DNA of 64,000 nt from a bacterium (GTDB lineage Bacteria; Bacillota; Clostridia; Oscillospirales; Acutalibacteraceae), in the NCBI GenBank assembly GCA_020625875.1, contig JAHLAX010000048.1, positions 48,393 to 112,392 of the forward strand. Reading direction: 5' to 3'. The translations under genes and the position numbers were made by a program. Positions 17,036 through 27,050 of the stretch are shown piece by piece; position 1 is the first letter of the stretch, and every line of letters starts with the position of its first letter. The notes beneath the pieces are model-generated. The model saw only the letters and a list, made by a program, of their open reading frames with translations, searched no databases and was not told where the DNA came from.

Positions 17036-18700
17036 ATGCTTACAGATATTGAAATTGCTCAGCAGGCACAATTGTTGCCAATAAAGGATATTGCGGATAA
17101 GCTCGATATAAAAGAAAATGAGCTTGAGCCGTACGGACATTATAAAGCCAAGCTTTCCGACAGCCTTATGGACAGACTCAAGGATAAACCCGACGGAAAG
17201 CTCATTCTTGTAACAGCTATCAATCCCACTCCCGCGGGTGAAGGAAAGACCACAACCACTGCGGGCTTAGGTCAGGCTATGGCTAAGATAGGGAAGAACG
17301 CTATTATAGCGCTCAGAGAGCCTTCTTTAGGTCCTGTTTTCGGCATCAAAGGCGGAGCCGCTGGCGGCGGATACGCTCAGGTGCTTCCAATGGAGGATAT
17401 TAATCTTCACTTTACAGGTGATATGCACGCTATCACAGCCGCTAACAATCTTTGCTGCGCTATGCTTGACAATCATATGCAGCAGGGTAATTCGCTCGGA
17501 ATTGACCCCAGACGTATTCTTATTAAGCGCTGTCTTGATATGAACGACAGAGCGCTTCGAAACGTTATTGTCGGCTTGGGCGGCAAAGTCAACGGCGTTC
17601 CCAGAGAAGACCATTTTATCATTACCGTTGCTTCCGAGGTTATGGCTATTCTTTGCCTCGCGAGCGATATTGACGACCTCAAAAAGCGTCTCGGCGATAT
17701 TCTGGTCGCCTATAATTATTCGGGTGAACCCGTTTACGCGCGCGACTTAAAGGCTGACGGCGCTATGACGGTGCTTTTAAAGGACGCGATTAAACCTAAT
17801 CTTGTACAGACTCTCGAGGGTACTCCCGCGGTTATGCACGGCGGTCCTTTCGCGAATATTGCTCACGGATGCAACTCTGTAAGAGCCACAAAGCTCGCGC
17901 TTAAGCTCGCCGATTATTGCATTACCGAGGCGGGCTTCGGTTCCGATTTGGGCGCTGAGAAATTCCTTGACATCAAGTGTCGTTTCGCTGGTCTTAAGCC
18001 TAACGCTATTGTGCTTGTTGCTACAGCCAGAGCTCTTAAGTACAACGCTGGTATTCCCAAGACAGAGTGCGGATCTCCTAATCTTGAGGCTCTCAAAAAG
18101 GGTATTGTCAATCTTGGCGTACATATTGAGAATATGAGAAAATACAATGTTCCAGTTGTTGTTGCTATCAACCGCTTCCTCACTGACAGCAAAGAGGAGC
18201 TTGAGTATATTGAGCAATATTGTAAGGAAAACGGCGCTGATTTCGCGCTGTCAGATGTATTCGCCAACGGCGGTGAAGGCGGAATGGCTCTCGCTGAGAA
18301 GGTCGTAGAGGCTGTTGAAAAGCCCTCTGACTTTGCACCTATTTATCCGCTTGACCTTACAATTAAAGAAAAAATTAATGCTATAGCCACCAAAATTTAC
18401 GGCGCTAAGGACGTTACTTACACAACTCAGGCTGAAAAAGCCATAAAAGAAGTCGAATCACTCGGCGGCAACTCGCTTCCCGTATGTATCGCGAAAACAC
18501 AGTACTCATTATCTGATAATCCCGCTTTACTCGGCGCTCCAAAGGATTTCACCATTACGGTAAGGAATGTTTCGCTTTCTAACGGAGCAGGTTTTGTGGT
18601 AGTTTATACAGGTGATATTATGACAATGCCGGGACTCCCCAAAGAGCCCGCGGCTAACAAAGTAGATATTATTAACGAAAAGGTAGTTGGTTTATTTTAA
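17036..18700 (+). CDS. fhs: Formate-tetrahydrofolate ligase
   Basis: Fhs makes 10-formyl-THF from formate, THF and ATP, the entry of formate into one-carbon metabolism and, in acetogens, the methyl branch of the Wood-Ljungdahl pathway. The 554 residues match the family. The P-loop TPAGEGKT is at 65-72, followed by [20 protein letters not shown] with acidic and His residues of the active site. AGGAGG precedes the start. Its stop overlaps the tsaE start as TAATG. No other Wood-Ljungdahl gene is visible, so acetogenesis cannot be inferred. Confidence 0.96.
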   Translation: MLTDIEIAQQAQLLPIKDIADKLDIKENELEPYGHYKAKLSDSLMDRLKDKPDGKLILVTAINPTPAGEGKTTTTAGLGQAMAKIGKNAIIALREPSLGPVFGIKGGAAGGGYAQVLPMEDINLHFTGDMHAITAANNLCCAMLDNHMQQGNSLGIDPRRILIKRCLDMNDRALRNVIVGLGGKVNGVPREDHFIITVASEVMAILCLASDIDDLKKRLGDILVAYNYSGEPVYARDLKADGAMTVLLKDAIKPNLVQTLEGTPAVMHGGPFANIAHGCNSVRATKLALKLADYCITEAGFGSDLGAEKFLDIKCRFAGLKPNAIVLVATARALKYNAGIPKTECGSPNLEALKKGIVNLGVHIENMRKYNVPVVVAINRFLTDSKEELEYIEQYCKENGADFALSDVFANGGEGGMALAEKVVEAVEKPSDFAPIYPLDLTIKEKINAIATKIYGAKDVTYTTQAEKAIKEVESLGGNSLPVCIAKTQYSLSDNPALLGAPKDFTITVRNVSLSNGAGFVVVYTGDIMTMPGLPKEPAANKVDIINEKVVGLF

Positions 18701-19116
18701 TGGACGATTTTATATCACAATCGGTTGAACAGACTGAAGAATTCGCTGAAGACTTCAGTAAAAACCTCGACGGCGACGAAATAATAGCTTTATACGGCGA
18801 GCTGGGAGCGGGGAAGACCGCTTTTGCGCGCGGATTGGCTAAGGGCTTAGGCGTTGAGGATAGTGTATCAAGCCCTACTTTCGCTATTGTTAACGAGTAT
18901 CAAGGCGATTACCCGATTTATCATTTCGATATGTATCGTATCGAAAGCTGGAACGACCTTGATTCTATAGGCTTTTTTGATTATATCGGCAACGGCGTTA
19001 TGCTGATTGAGTGGAGCGAAAATATAGAGGGCGCTCTGCCAGATGATGTAATCAAGGTTCACATTAACAAAACACCGATTGAAAATGAAAGAATTATCAG
19101 GATAGAAGGTTTTTAG
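18700..19116 (+). CDS. tsaE: TsaE, ATPase for t6A tRNA modification
   Basis: TsaE works with TsaB and TsaD to place threonylcarbamoyl on A37 of ANN-decoding tRNAs. The 138-residue P-loop protein has Walker A GELGAGKT at 33-40 and the conserved SPTFAIVNEY and HFDMYRIES segments. It overlaps fhs and is followed without a gap by tsaB. The product t6A37 is the substrate of MtaB at 1.5 kb. Confidence 0.94.
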   Translation: MDDFISQSVEQTEEFAEDFSKNLDGDEIIALYGELGAGKTAFARGLAKGLGVEDSVSSPTFAIVNEYQGDYPIYHFDMYRIESWNDLDSIGFFDYIGNGVMLIEWSENIEGALPDDVIKVHINKTPIENERIIRIEGF

Positions 19117-19812
19117 TTGAAGATTCTTGCTGTTGATTCAAGCGCTAAGGCGTGTTCCGTAGCGATTATAGATGACAATAGAATACTCGGCAGCTTCTTT
19201 ATCAATACAGCGTTAACTCACAGCCAGACGCTTGTGCCGATGATTGATTCGTTGCTTATAAATACAAATACTAAGCTGGATTCGATTGATTGTTTCGCTG
19301 TTTCAGCGGGACCGGGTTCGTTCACAGGCGTCAGGATTGGCGTATCCGCCATAAAAGGTATGGCTATGCCGCTCAATAAACCCTGCATAGCGGTTTCGAC
19401 GCTTGAAGCTATGGCGTATAATGTTATAGACAGAGACTGCGTTGTGTGCTCTGTGATGGACGCCAGGTGCAATCAGGTGTATAACGCCTTGTTTAGAATA
19501 ACTGATGGCGTTATAACCAGATTATGCGATGACAGGGCATTGTCGATTCTGGATTTAGCAGATGAGCTTAAAGATTATAACGAGAATATTATTCTTGTCG
19601 GCGACGGAGCTGAATTATGTTATAATTCTTTTAAAGAACTTAATATTGATATTTCATTGGCTGTTGAAGCCAGAAGGTATCAAAATGCCGAGGGCGTAGC
19701 GTTCGCTTCTCTTGATAAACAAAAGATTTCAGCGGCTGAATTAATGCCCGCTTATCTGAGATTGCCTCAGGCTGAAAGAGAATTAAAGAAAAAAACGGAG
19801 GGAAAACAATGA
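19117..19812 (+). CDS. tsaB: TsaB, t6A biosynthesis scaffold protein
   Basis: TsaB is a degenerate ASKHA-fold partner of TsaD. The 231 residues open with ILAVDSSAKACSVAI and contain the SAGPGSFTGVRIG signature near residue 69. It uses a TTG start at 19117, directly after the tsaE stop; coupling would explain the weak initiation signal. It overlaps rpiB by four bases. The rimI gene, often next, is not here. Confidence 0.93.
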   Translation: MKILAVDSSAKACSVAIIDDNRILGSFFINTALTHSQTLVPMIDSLLINTNTKLDSIDCFAVSAGPGSFTGVRIGVSAIKGMAMPLNKPCIAVSTLEAMAYNVIDRDCVVCSVMDARCNQVYNALFRITDGVITRLCDDRALSILDLADELKDYNENIILVGDGAELCYNSFKELNIDISLAVEARRYQNAEGVAFASLDKQKISAAELMPAYLRLPQAERELKKKTEGKQ

Positions 19813-20270
19813 AGATTGCTTTAGGATGTGACCATGGCGGAATTAATCTTAAAAACGCCATCATTGATTATTTAGAAGAGAACGAAATTGCTTTTGAGGA
19901 TTTCGGCTGCTTTTCAGAGAGAAGCGTAGATTATCCGATTTACGCGTATAAAGTAGCTAAAGCTGTCGCTGATAATGAGTACGACTTCGGTATTCTTTGC
20001 TGCGGCACAGGTATCGGCGTATCTATGGCAGCTAATAAGGTAAAAGGCGTCAGAGCCGCTGTTGTATCTAATGAATTCGGCGCCGAAATGACCAGAAGAC
20101 ACAATAACGCCAACATCCTTTGTATGGGCGGACGTGTTATTAAAGAGGATGACGCGGTCAGATTCACTGATATTTTCCTCAATACTCCGTTTTCGTCCGA
20201 CGAAGAACGTCATACACGCCGTGTTAAAATGCTCAGCGAAATTGACAATGGGACTTTTTCGACAGAATAA
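19809..20270 (+). CDS. rpiB: RpiB-type ribose-5-phosphate isomerase
   Basis: RpiB interconverts ribose 5-phosphate and ribulose 5-phosphate. The 153-residue protein has the N-terminal ALGCDHGG motif and the catalytic Cys65 in CCGTGIG, with MTRRHNNANIL forming the phosphate-binding region. LacA/LacB relatives are shorter and lack parts of this set, so RpiB is the better call. ATGA overlap with tsaB and a GGAGGG site indicate co-translation. Confidence 0.92.
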   Translation: MKIALGCDHGGINLKNAIIDYLEENEIAFEDFGCFSERSVDYPIYAYKVAKAVADNEYDFGILCCGTGIGVSMAANKVKGVRAAVVSNEFGAEMTRRHNNANILCMGGRVIKEDDAVRFTDIFLNTPFSSDEERHTRRVKMLSEIDNGTFSTE

Positions 20271-20375
20271 CTCCAGTAATTACAAATATTCACCAAACAT
20301 ATCACATATAATTACTTAATTGTAATAAAGAATAACAAAAAATATCATATTTTTAAATTTATTTACAAAAAACCC

Positions 20376-20404
20376 TTGTTTTTTTTCGTTAAAAGTATTA
20401 TAAT
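20376..20404 (+). promoter_or_regulatory. Sigma-A promoter of the small XRE gene
   Basis: TTGTTT (20376-20381), 17-bp spacer, TATAAT (20399-20404), followed by an unstructured leader of about 40 bases. Confidence 0.7.
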
Positions 20405-20453
20405 AATCCTACATTGTTGTTTTAAAGAAATAAAAATGTTAGGGAGATAGAAA

Positions 20454-20702
20454 ATGAGATTAAGAAAACAAGAGTTAGGTGATCGTAATCTTGTCGGTCA
20501 TCGTGTTGAAACCGTTAGGAAGAAAAAGGGTATGAAGCAAAAAGAGCTTCTCGCTCAACTTCAGGTTAACGGTGTAGATATGAACGCTTCTGGTTTATCT
20601 AAATTGGAGGGACAAATAAGATTTGTTACAGATGTAGAGCTTGTAGCTCTCGCTGATATTTTAGAGGTATCTGTAGATTATCTCCTTGGTAGAGAAAAAT
20701 AA
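20454..20702 (+). CDS. XRE-family helix-turn-helix regulator (82 aa)
   Basis: A single-domain DNA-binding protein of 82 residues. The HTH spans about residues 15-75, with MKQKELLAQLQV as helices 1-2 and SGLSKLEG as the recognition region, closing with the LADILEVSVDYLLGR ending common to XRE repressors. There is no ligand domain. Its own promoter and a bidirectional terminator make it monocistronic. Targets are unknown. Confidence 0.85.
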   Translation: MRLRKQELGDRNLVGHRVETVRKKKGMKQKELLAQLQVNGVDMNASGLSKLEGQIRFVTDVELVALADILEVSVDYLLGREK

Positions 20703-20719
20703 TTTTCAACACATTTAAA

Positions 20720-20746
20720 GGCAGTGGACAAAATCCACTGCCGTTT
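20720..20746. terminator. Bidirectional terminator
   Basis: A perfect 9-bp stem, GGCAGTGGA (20720-20728) with TCCACTGCC (20734-20742), followed by GTTTT on the plus strand, between the XRE gene and the convergent MocR-type gene. Confidence 0.85.
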
Positions 20747-22068
20747 TACTTTGTAAGGTCTTTTATAGTTTTTATTCCGTCTTCAATCAAATCGCTGTTT
20801 ATCTGAGAAAAATTTAATCTTATTACTCTTTCGTCAGATGTACTCATAACCTTGACATCGCTGTTTTTAAGCATTTGGGCGTTACCCGATACCTCGAAAT
20901 ACATTGAAGTTTCGTCAAAATAATAACTGTTATATCGCTTTTTAATCTGTTTTTTCATTATCTCGCTTTTGTTATTATAGTATCTTCTCAGCTTTCTAAG
21001 GTGTTTTTCGAGCTTGCCGTCCTTAATATATTCCGCCAAAGCCAGCTGTTCGGTTTTTGAAGTGGTCTGATTATAATTTTCTTTAATTTTTATATACTTG
21101 TTTAACAGCTTTTCAGGCAGGCACATATAGCTGATTCGAACAGACGGCAAAAGTATCTTAGAGAACGAGCCTATATATACTGTATTATTGGTTCCGTAGC
21201 TTTGCAGACACGCTGTGGGGTGGCTTTTGTATCTCAGCTCGCCGTTGTAGTCGTCCTCGATAATTACCGTATTATTCTGTTTAGCATATTTTACTATTTC
21301 AATTTTCCTTGTAACAGGCATACCGGCCGAGCTGTTTTTGCAGTGATTAGGGTTAATCAGAATGATGTCGGGATCAATTCTTTTAAGAGATTCTATTGTA
21401 ATACCCTTGCTGTCTGAATCTGTATATACAACTCTGTATTTAAAGTCTTTGAATACCTGTTCCGCCTGGGGAAATGAGTTCTTTTCCATAGCGATTGTTT
21501 TGTTAAGCCCGAGCAATCCGCAAAGAATATATATAAGTGTCTGTGAGCCTGAGCCGATAACAATACTGTTTTGTTCGGCTTTTACGCCTCTTGAAGAAAA
21601 CGCGTATTTGGCTATCGCTTTTCTCAGTTCGCTTTCTCCCTGATTCTCGCTGTAAGTATTAAGAAGATAATCTTTATTTAGAATATCTTTGACGTATTTT
21701 CTCCATTCTTTAATATTGCTTATGTTTTTATCAATGCCTTTGCCTGAAAAATCATATTTATAAATCTTTTTTATTGTATTGTCTAATATAGTTTTTTCAC
21801 GATTGGTTGTTTCAACCGCGATTCCTTTTTCAACATAATAACCTTTTTGAGGAATGTTTTTTATATAACCTTCCGAGCACAGCGCTGTGTACGCTGTTTC
21901 GACGGTAGTTTTCGAAACTCCCAGATCAGCGCATATTTTTCGTATAGACGGCAGTTTTTCGCCGCCTTTTATATTCTCGTTTTCAATAGCTCGTTTTATC
22001 TCACGATAAATCTGGATGTATAAAGAGGTTTTATCGTTTTTGTTTATAGTAATAAAATCAGAAAGCAT
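20746..22068 (-). CDS. MocR/PdxR-type transcription regulator (GntR-HTH plus aminotransferase fold)
   Basis: At 440 residues the protein joins an N-terminal GntR winged helix (about 1-75, with LPSIRKICADLGVSKTTVETAYTALCSEGYI) to a fold-type I aminotransferase domain whose PLP lysine is in GSFSKILLPSVRISY. Such regulators sense PLP or amino-acid adducts. PdxR members control PLP synthesis, but no pdxST gene is nearby. It diverges from murD; a TGATATAAT extended -10 on the minus strand at 22084-22092 may be its own, possibly autoregulated, promoter. Confidence 0.88.
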   Translation of the reverse strand: MLSDFITINKNDKTSLYIQIYREIKRAIENENIKGGEKLPSIRKICADLGVSKTTVETAYTALCSEGYIKNIPQKGYYVEKGIAVETTNREKTILDNTIKKIYKYDFSGKGIDKNISNIKEWRKYVKDILNKDYLLNTYSENQGESELRKAIAKYAFSSRGVKAEQNSIVIGSGSQTLIYILCGLLGLNKTIAMEKNSFPQAEQVFKDFKYRVVYTDSDSKGITIESLKRIDPDIILINPNHCKNSSAGMPVTRKIEIVKYAKQNNTVIIEDDYNGELRYKSHPTACLQSYGTNNTVYIGSFSKILLPSVRISYMCLPEKLLNKYIKIKENYNQTTSKTEQLALAEYIKDGKLEKHLRKLRRYYNNKSEIMKKQIKKRYNSYYFDETSMYFEVSGNAQMLKNSDVKVMSTSDERVIRLNFSQINSDLIEDGIKTIKDLTK

Positions 22069-22114
22069 ATAATCACCTTTTTAATTATATCACATTTATA
22101 TAGGTAATAAAAGG

Positions 22115-22143
22115 TTGATATTTTATAAAAAATTAAGTATAAT
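22115..22143 (+). promoter_or_regulatory. Sigma-A promoter of murD
   Basis: TTGATA (22115-22120), 17-bp spacer, TATAAT (22138-22143). It lies close to the divergent start of the MocR-type regulator. Confidence 0.75.
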
Positions 22144-22180
22144 AAATTTTTAGAGTAATATGTAAAGGAGACTTCCTTGT

Positions 22181-23569
22181 ATGAATAAAACAGATAAATT
22201 CTTTGACAGCATCAAAGGCAAGAGAGTTTGCTTTGTAGGCATTGGCACAAGCAACCTGCCGCTTATAGAATTATTCGCCAAAAAGGGCGCTGTGGTTTCA
22301 GCTTGTGACCGTCAGAGCTATGAGGCTCTGGGTGACAACGCAAAACGCGCCGAAAAGGCGGGCGCACAGCTTATTCTCGGCGATGATTATCTTAGTAATA
22401 TAGATACAGACATTCTTTTCAGAAGCCCTGGCACGCCGTTTTATAAGCCCGAACTGGAGGCTTTAAAGAAAAAGGGTGTAGTTGTAACGAGTGAGATGGA
22501 GGTATTCTTTGACCTTTGTCCGTGTAAGATAATTGCTGTAACAGGCTCCGATGGCAAGACAACGACTACTACTATCATCTCTGAGCTTTTAAAAGCCGCG
22601 GGCAAAACCGTCCATCTCGGCGGCAACATAGGAACTCCGCTTCTGCCGATTATTGAGAGCATAGGCGAGGATGATTACGCTGTTGTCGAGCTTTCGAGCT
22701 TTCAGCTTATATCTATGCGTAAGAGCCCTGATATTGCGGTTGTGACGAACCTCGCGCCCAATCATCTCGATATACATAAGGATATGGACGAATATATTGA
22801 ATCAAAACGCAATATCGTCCTGCATCAGAACGCTTTTTCAAAGGCTGTGCTTAATCTTGATAACGAAATAAGCGACAGTTTTTCAAAGGATGTGAGAGGC
22901 AAGCTTGTCAAATTCAGTCGCAGAAACACAGTAGAAAACGGCGCTTATCTCGATAATGATACCATTTTTTATAATGATTACGGCAAAATCACTGAGATTA
23001 TGAGCTATAAAAACATCAGGATCGCGGGCATGCATAATGTTGAGAACTACCTCGCCGCTATTTCTGCTGTGTGGGGTATTGTTAATACCGACACTATAGT
23101 TGAAGTCGCTAAGACATTCGGCGGAGTTGAGCACAGAGCGGAGTTTGTGCGCGAGCTAGACGGAGTTGAGTACTATAATGACTCTATAGCTTCAAGCCCT
23201 ACAAGGACAATTATGGGCACTCTCTCGCTTTATGACGAAAAGATTATTGTTATCGCGGGTGGATATGATAAGCATATTCCGTATGAGCCTTTAGGTCCTG
23301 TAATCTGCGATAAGGTAAAGCTGTTGATACTCCTCGGCGATACCGCGCCCAAAATCGAAAAAGCGGTTAAGGAATCAGAGAATTACAAAGAGAATAACCC
23401 TGTTATTATTAAAGTTGATAATATGGAACAGGCTGTTGAGGCGGCGCGTAAGCACGCTCAAAAAGGCGACAGGGTTTCGCTTTCGCCCGCTAGCGCGAGC
23501 TTCGGCTTGTATAAAAACTTTGTAGAGCGCGGCAATCATTTTAAATCTATCGTAAATAATCTGAAATAA
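22181..23569 (+). CDS. murD: MurD, UDP-MurNAc-L-alanine:D-glutamate ligase
   Basis: MurD adds D-glutamate to the peptidoglycan precursor in the cytosol. At 462 residues it is full length, with an N-terminal UDP-binding Rossmann-like domain, the ATP-binding TGSDGKTTT at 121-129, and the C-terminal ligase domain (LSPASASFGLYKNFVERG near the end). It is detached from the usual dcw cluster and is followed four bases later by an acetyltransferase gene. Confidence 0.95.
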   Translation: MNKTDKFFDSIKGKRVCFVGIGTSNLPLIELFAKKGAVVSACDRQSYEALGDNAKRAEKAGAQLILGDDYLSNIDTDILFRSPGTPFYKPELEALKKKGVVVTSEMEVFFDLCPCKIIAVTGSDGKTTTTTIISELLKAAGKTVHLGGNIGTPLLPIIESIGEDDYAVVELSSFQLISMRKSPDIAVVTNLAPNHLDIHKDMDEYIESKRNIVLHQNAFSKAVLNLDNEISDSFSKDVRGKLVKFSRRNTVENGAYLDNDTIFYNDYGKITEIMSYKNIRIAGMHNVENYLAAISAVWGIVNTDTIVEVAKTFGGVEHRAEFVRELDGVEYYNDSIASSPTRTIMGTLSLYDEKIIVIAGGYDKHIPYEPLGPVICDKVKLLILLGDTAPKIEKAVKESENYKENNPVIIKVDNMEQAVEAARKHAQKGDRVSLSPASASFGLYKNFVERGNHFKSIVNNLK

Positions 23570-23572
23570 ATC

Positions 23573-24334
23573 ATGATAAAAATAATTGATAACAGTAATG
23601 ATTTCAGCGCAGATGTTTATGAGCTCTCTGTGGGCAATCCGTTCGGCTGCAGGATAGTTTCGCTGTATAAAACCTATAATTATAATCTGCCGTTTGTGGA
23701 TTTCTGGGTTCAGTATAGCGAGGATAAGGCTGTATCGGTGATTTCAAGGCTGGAGGGCAGCTTTATTCTGCGTTTGAGCGATGAATCGGACTTGGACGAA
23801 ATATCAGCCTTTATAAGAGTTTCGGGCGCTGAGAGCGTAATATGTGACGCTCAGTATAATCTAGAGTGTAATATGAACAGGATTTCTGGTCCGATATTAT
23901 TCAGCGACAACACTTTTAATATTAAAAAAACCTTTGATGTATACATTCCAAGTACGAAGGATGTATATACTATTATAAGCAAAAGCGCGTCAGAAAATTT
24001 CAGAGTTCCGTCTTACGACAGCTTTATGCTGGATGTTAACCATAAGCTGAACAGCCGAGTGGTAAGAATGTACGGCATTATGTCGGAAAATGTCCCAGCG
24101 GCGTGTATAATGACGCTCGCGGAAAGCAGAGACAGCGCAGTTTTGGGCGCGCTGGCTACAAATCCAGAATCTCGTAAAAAGGGTTACGGAGCTTTTTTGA
24201 TAAAATATATCAACAACAAGCTTATTAACGAGGGTAAGTGCGTTTATCTTCACAGAGCTCCAGATGAGAATATAAGCTTTTATAACAAGCTCGGTTTTAA
24301 ACATTACGGCGACTGGGCGGAATATAAGGATTGA
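23573..24334 (+). CDS. GNAT-family N-acetyltransferase
   Basis: The C-terminal half (about 130-253) shows a GNAT fold, with the acetyl-CoA-binding segment ATNPESRKKGYGAFLIKYI and the closing FYNKLGFKHYGDWAEYKD. The N-terminal half is not recognised and may be a degenerate second GNAT domain. The substrate is unknown. It lies between murD and the YnbB-type gene in a tight operon with gaps of four bases or fewer; I see no clear ribosome binding site, which fits coupling to murD. Confidence 0.8.
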   Translation: MIKIIDNSNDFSADVYELSVGNPFGCRIVSLYKTYNYNLPFVDFWVQYSEDKAVSVISRLEGSFILRLSDESDLDEISAFIRVSGAESVICDAQYNLECNMNRISGPILFSDNTFNIKKTFDVYIPSTKDVYTIISKSASENFRVPSYDSFMLDVNHKLNSRVVRMYGIMSENVPAACIMTLAESRDSAVLGALATNPESRKKGYGAFLIKYINNKLINEGKCVYLHRAPDENISFYNKLGFKHYGDWAEYKD

Positions 24335-24338
24335 TTTA

Positions 24339-25592
24339 ATGAGTGAGTTTTTTAGTATTTCCGAGGAAATAAAAGAAGCCGCAAAAAAGGCGTTGAGCCT
24401 TTGCGGCGATAAAATAAAAGAAATAGAGGAAATACAAGAGTATAATCAACAGAAGATGATAAAGGCTTTTCAGCTCGCGGGAGTTTCGGAAAGCCATTTT
24501 GTCGGTACAACGGGCTACGGCTACGGCGACAGGGGAAGAGACGCGCTCGACAAGGTGTATTCCTATGTTTTTGACGCCGAGGACGCGCTTGTGCGCCACA
24601 ACTTCGTCAGCGGTACTCACGCGCTTACGGTTGCGCTGTTCGGCGTGCTGCGCCCGAATGATAAGATGCTTTGCGTTACAGGAACACCCTACGACACACT
24701 CAGAAGCGCTATCGGTATTGAGGGCGGTTACTCGGGTTCGCTTATTGATTTTGGCGTAAAGTACGAGGAAATTGACTTGAATGCTGACGGCACAGTTGAT
24801 TATGAAGCAATCAAATCAACTTTAGACGACAGCTATAAAATGGTATATATTCAGCGCTCACGCGGTTACAGCACGCGTCCTACGCTCACCTGTGATGATA
24901 TTGAGCGTATTGTAAAAGTGGTACGCTCTATAAACAAGAACGTTATTATTATGCTCGACAACTGCTACGGTGAGTTTGTAGAAAAAAATCAGCCGCTTTC
25001 CTGCGGCGTTGACCTTATGGCGGGCTCATTAATAAAGAATCCGGGCGGAGGTATCGCTCCGACTGGCGGATACATAGCTGGCAGGGCAGAGCTGGTTGAA
25101 ATGTGTTCATACAGGCTCACAACGCCTGGTACAGGTAAGGAAATAGGCGCGACTCTGGATGTTACCAGAGAGCTGTTTCTTGGCGCTTATCACGCTCCTC
25201 ACGCGACAGGCGAGGCTTTAAAGACCTCTGTGTTCGCTTCGGCGTTATTTGAAGTGCTAGGTTACGAAACGGCACCGAGATATAACGAAAAAAGGGGAGA
25301 TATAATCCAGCTTATTATGCTAGGTACTCCCGAAAAGCTCGAAAAGTTCTGTGTCGGCATACAGCACGCTTCCGCTGTGGACAGCTTTGTAAATCCTTAT
25401 CCTGACGATATGCCCGGCTATGAGGACAAAGTTATTATGGCGGCAGGCGCTTTTACAATGGGATCGTCAATTGAGCTCTCAGCGGACGCTCCGCTCAGAG
25501 AGCCATACGCTGTATGGATGCAGGGCAGTCTTAACTTTCACGCGGGCAAGCTCGGTGTAATGCTCGCGGCGAATGAGATTAGTTCTCAGTAG
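24339..25592 (+). CDS. YnbB-type PLP enzyme (methionine gamma-lyase family, 'aluminum resistance' protein)
   Basis: A Cys/Met-metabolism-type PLP enzyme of 417 residues of the YnbB class. The GTTGYGYGDRGRD opening near residue 53, FVSGTHALTVALFGVLRPND, LDNCYGEFVE and the PLP-lysine region MAGSLIKNPGGGIAPTGGY are characteristic. The reaction is not established; the old 'aluminum resistance' name rests on a single early association. It is last in the murD operon and ends just before an inverted repeat and terminator. Confidence 0.82.
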   Translation: MSEFFSISEEIKEAAKKALSLCGDKIKEIEEIQEYNQQKMIKAFQLAGVSESHFVGTTGYGYGDRGRDALDKVYSYVFDAEDALVRHNFVSGTHALTVALFGVLRPNDKMLCVTGTPYDTLRSAIGIEGGYSGSLIDFGVKYEEIDLNADGTVDYEAIKSTLDDSYKMVYIQRSRGYSTRPTLTCDDIERIVKVVRSINKNVIIMLDNCYGEFVEKNQPLSCGVDLMAGSLIKNPGGGIAPTGGYIAGRAELVEMCSYRLTTPGTGKEIGATLDVTRELFLGAYHAPHATGEALKTSVFASALFEVLGYETAPRYNEKRGDIIQLIMLGTPEKLEKFCVGIQHASAVDSFVNPYPDDMPGYEDKVIMAAGAFTMGSSIELSADAPLREPYAVWMQGSLNFHAGKLGVMLAANEISSQ

Positions 25593-25732
25593 TCAGTAGT
25601 TAGTTATTAGTATTCAGTTAAACTAAACATTAATAGGAATAAAACAATCAGCAGAGTGTCTTTTGAGATACTCTGCTGAAACTATATATCATTTTATAAA
25701 TAATAAACTGACCACTGACTACTGACTACTAA
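25586..25732. repeat. Inverted heptamer-type repeats around a terminator hairpin
   Basis: Degenerate TAGTCAG/TAGTTAG units at 25587-25618 face inverted copies (ACTGACTACTGACTAC) at 25708-25732. Between them CAGCAGAGT (25649-25657) pairs with ACTCTGCTG (25670-25678) as a bidirectional hairpin between the convergent YnbB-type and malic enzyme genes. Units of this kind expand and contract by slippage. Confidence 0.7.
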
Positions 25733-26905
25733 TTACTTTCTTGCTACTCCTGTTTCTTTCGCGGCTTTTACCACCGCTTCTGCTACAGCTTTTCCCACAC
25801 GTTTGTCAATTGCGTCGGGTATAATGTAATCGGGTGTTAGCTCATCGTCGCTCACAAGCTCAGCTATAGCGTAAGAAGCGGCAACCTTCATCTCTTCGTT
25901 AATCTCGCTGGCTCTGCAATCGAGCGCGCCTCTGAACATACCTGGGAAGCAGAGAACATTGTTAATCTGGTTCGGGAAGTCTGAACGTCCTGTACCTACA
26001 ACGACCGCGCCCGCTTCTTTAGCTAAATCGGGCATAATCTCGGGCGTCGGGTTAGCCATAGCGAAAACAACGGGCTTTTCAGCCATACTTTTAACCATAT
26101 CCTGAGTTACAATCCCCGGAGCGGAAACACCGAGGAATACGTCAGCGCCGACCATAGCGTCAGCGAGCGTGCCTGTCATATTATCGGGGTTGGTGATAGT
26201 CGCCATATACTCCTGCTCGGAATTGTTTGTCTTTAAGCCCTTGCTTATAATACCTTTGCTGTTGCAGAGGATAATATTCTTAACACCGATATTCATAAGG
26301 TGCTTGGCGATAGCGATACCTGCCGAGCCAGCGCCGCTGATAACGAGTTTGATCTCGTCAATCTTTTTATCAACCACCTTGAGCGCGTTCATAAGCGCGG
26401 CGGCGACAATAACAGCCGTTCCGTGCTGGTCGTCATGAAAAACAGGGATGTCGCAGACTTCCTTGAGCTTGCGCTCAATCTCAAAGCATCTGGGCGCGGC
26501 TATGTCCTCAAGGTTAATTCCGCCAAAGCTTCCGCTGATAAGATAAATCGTTCTCGCGATTTCATCAACGTCCTTGCTTCTGACGCAAATCGGGAACGCG
26601 TCAACGTCGGCAAACTCTTTGAACAGGCAGCATTTACCCTCCATAACGGGCATACCCGCCTCAGGGCCAATATCGCCTAAGCCAAGTACCGCTGTGCCGT
26701 CTGTTACAACCGCTACTAGATTGCTGCGCCTTGTCAGCTCAAAGCTCTTGTCATAATCCTTGTTGATTTCGAGGCAAGGCTCTGCAACGCCTGGGGTATA
26801 GGCTAAGGACAAATCCTCTCTTGTGTTAATCGGCGCGCGTGAGATTACCTCAATCTTGCCATCCCATTCATAGTGCTTTTTTAAACTTTCCTGTCTGATA
26901 TCCAT
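25733..26905 (-). CDS. NAD(P)-dependent malic enzyme
   Basis: The enzyme oxidatively decarboxylates malate to pyruvate. The 390-residue form is the compact bacterial type without the phosphotransacetylase-like C-terminal domain of MaeB. Visible are the malate-site region [38 protein letters not shown], the metal-site FHDDQHGTA, and the nucleotide-binding [10 protein letters not shown]. Cofactor preference cannot be decided by eye. A strong promoter lies 110-140 bases upstream, with a repeat hairpin in the leader. Confidence 0.92.
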   Translation of the reverse strand: MDIRQESLKKHYEWDGKIEVISRAPINTREDLSLAYTPGVAEPCLEINKDYDKSFELTRRSNLVAVVTDGTAVLGLGDIGPEAGMPVMEGKCCLFKEFADVDAFPICVRSKDVDEIARTIYLISGSFGGINLEDIAAPRCFEIERKLKEVCDIPVFHDDQHGTAVIVAAALMNALKVVDKKIDEIKLVISGAGSAGIAIAKHLMNIGVKNIILCNSKGIISKGLKTNNSEQEYMATITNPDNMTGTLADAMVGADVFLGVSAPGIVTQDMVKSMAEKPVVFAMANPTPEIMPDLAKEAGAVVVGTGRSDFPNQINNVLCFPGMFRGALDCRASEINEEMKVAASYAIAELVSDDELTPDYIIPDAIDKRVGKAVAEAVVKAAKETGVARK

Positions 26906-26928
26906 AAAACTACTCCTTACATATATAA

Positions 26929-26977
26929 GGCTCCTTTGGCTAAAGGAGCTGTCAGCGTTTACGCTGACTGAGGATTG
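26929..26977. repeat. Intergenic repeat of paired hairpins (malic enzyme leader)
   Basis: Two adjacent hairpins: GCTCCTTT pairs with AAAGGAGC (26930-26949), and GTCAGCGT with ACGCTGAC (26951-26968), followed by TGAGGATTG. The AAAGGAGCTGTCAGC...CTGACTGAGGAT pattern is common between genes in related Clostridia. Here it lies in the 5' leader of the minus-strand malic enzyme gene. Confidence 0.65.
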
Positions 26978-27017
26978 TATAAATGCGGCGAGGCCGCTAT
27001 CTTTTTATGTCCTATGT

Positions 27018-27046
27018 ATTATAACCCAAATGCTTAATTAATTCAA
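27018..27046 (-). promoter_or_regulatory. Sigma-A promoter of the malic enzyme gene
   Basis: On the minus strand TTGAAT (27046-27041), 17-bp spacer, TATAAT (27023-27018). It stands back to back with the rnpB promoter, the two -35 boxes being four bases apart. Confidence 0.75.
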
Positions 27047-27050
27047 GTAT

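Noticed and set aside
25586..25732. CRISPR array
   Set aside because: The repeated units are about seven bases, contiguous and inverted on the two sides; there are no regular repeats with unique spacers and no cas genes. No CRISPR array is seen anywhere in the window.
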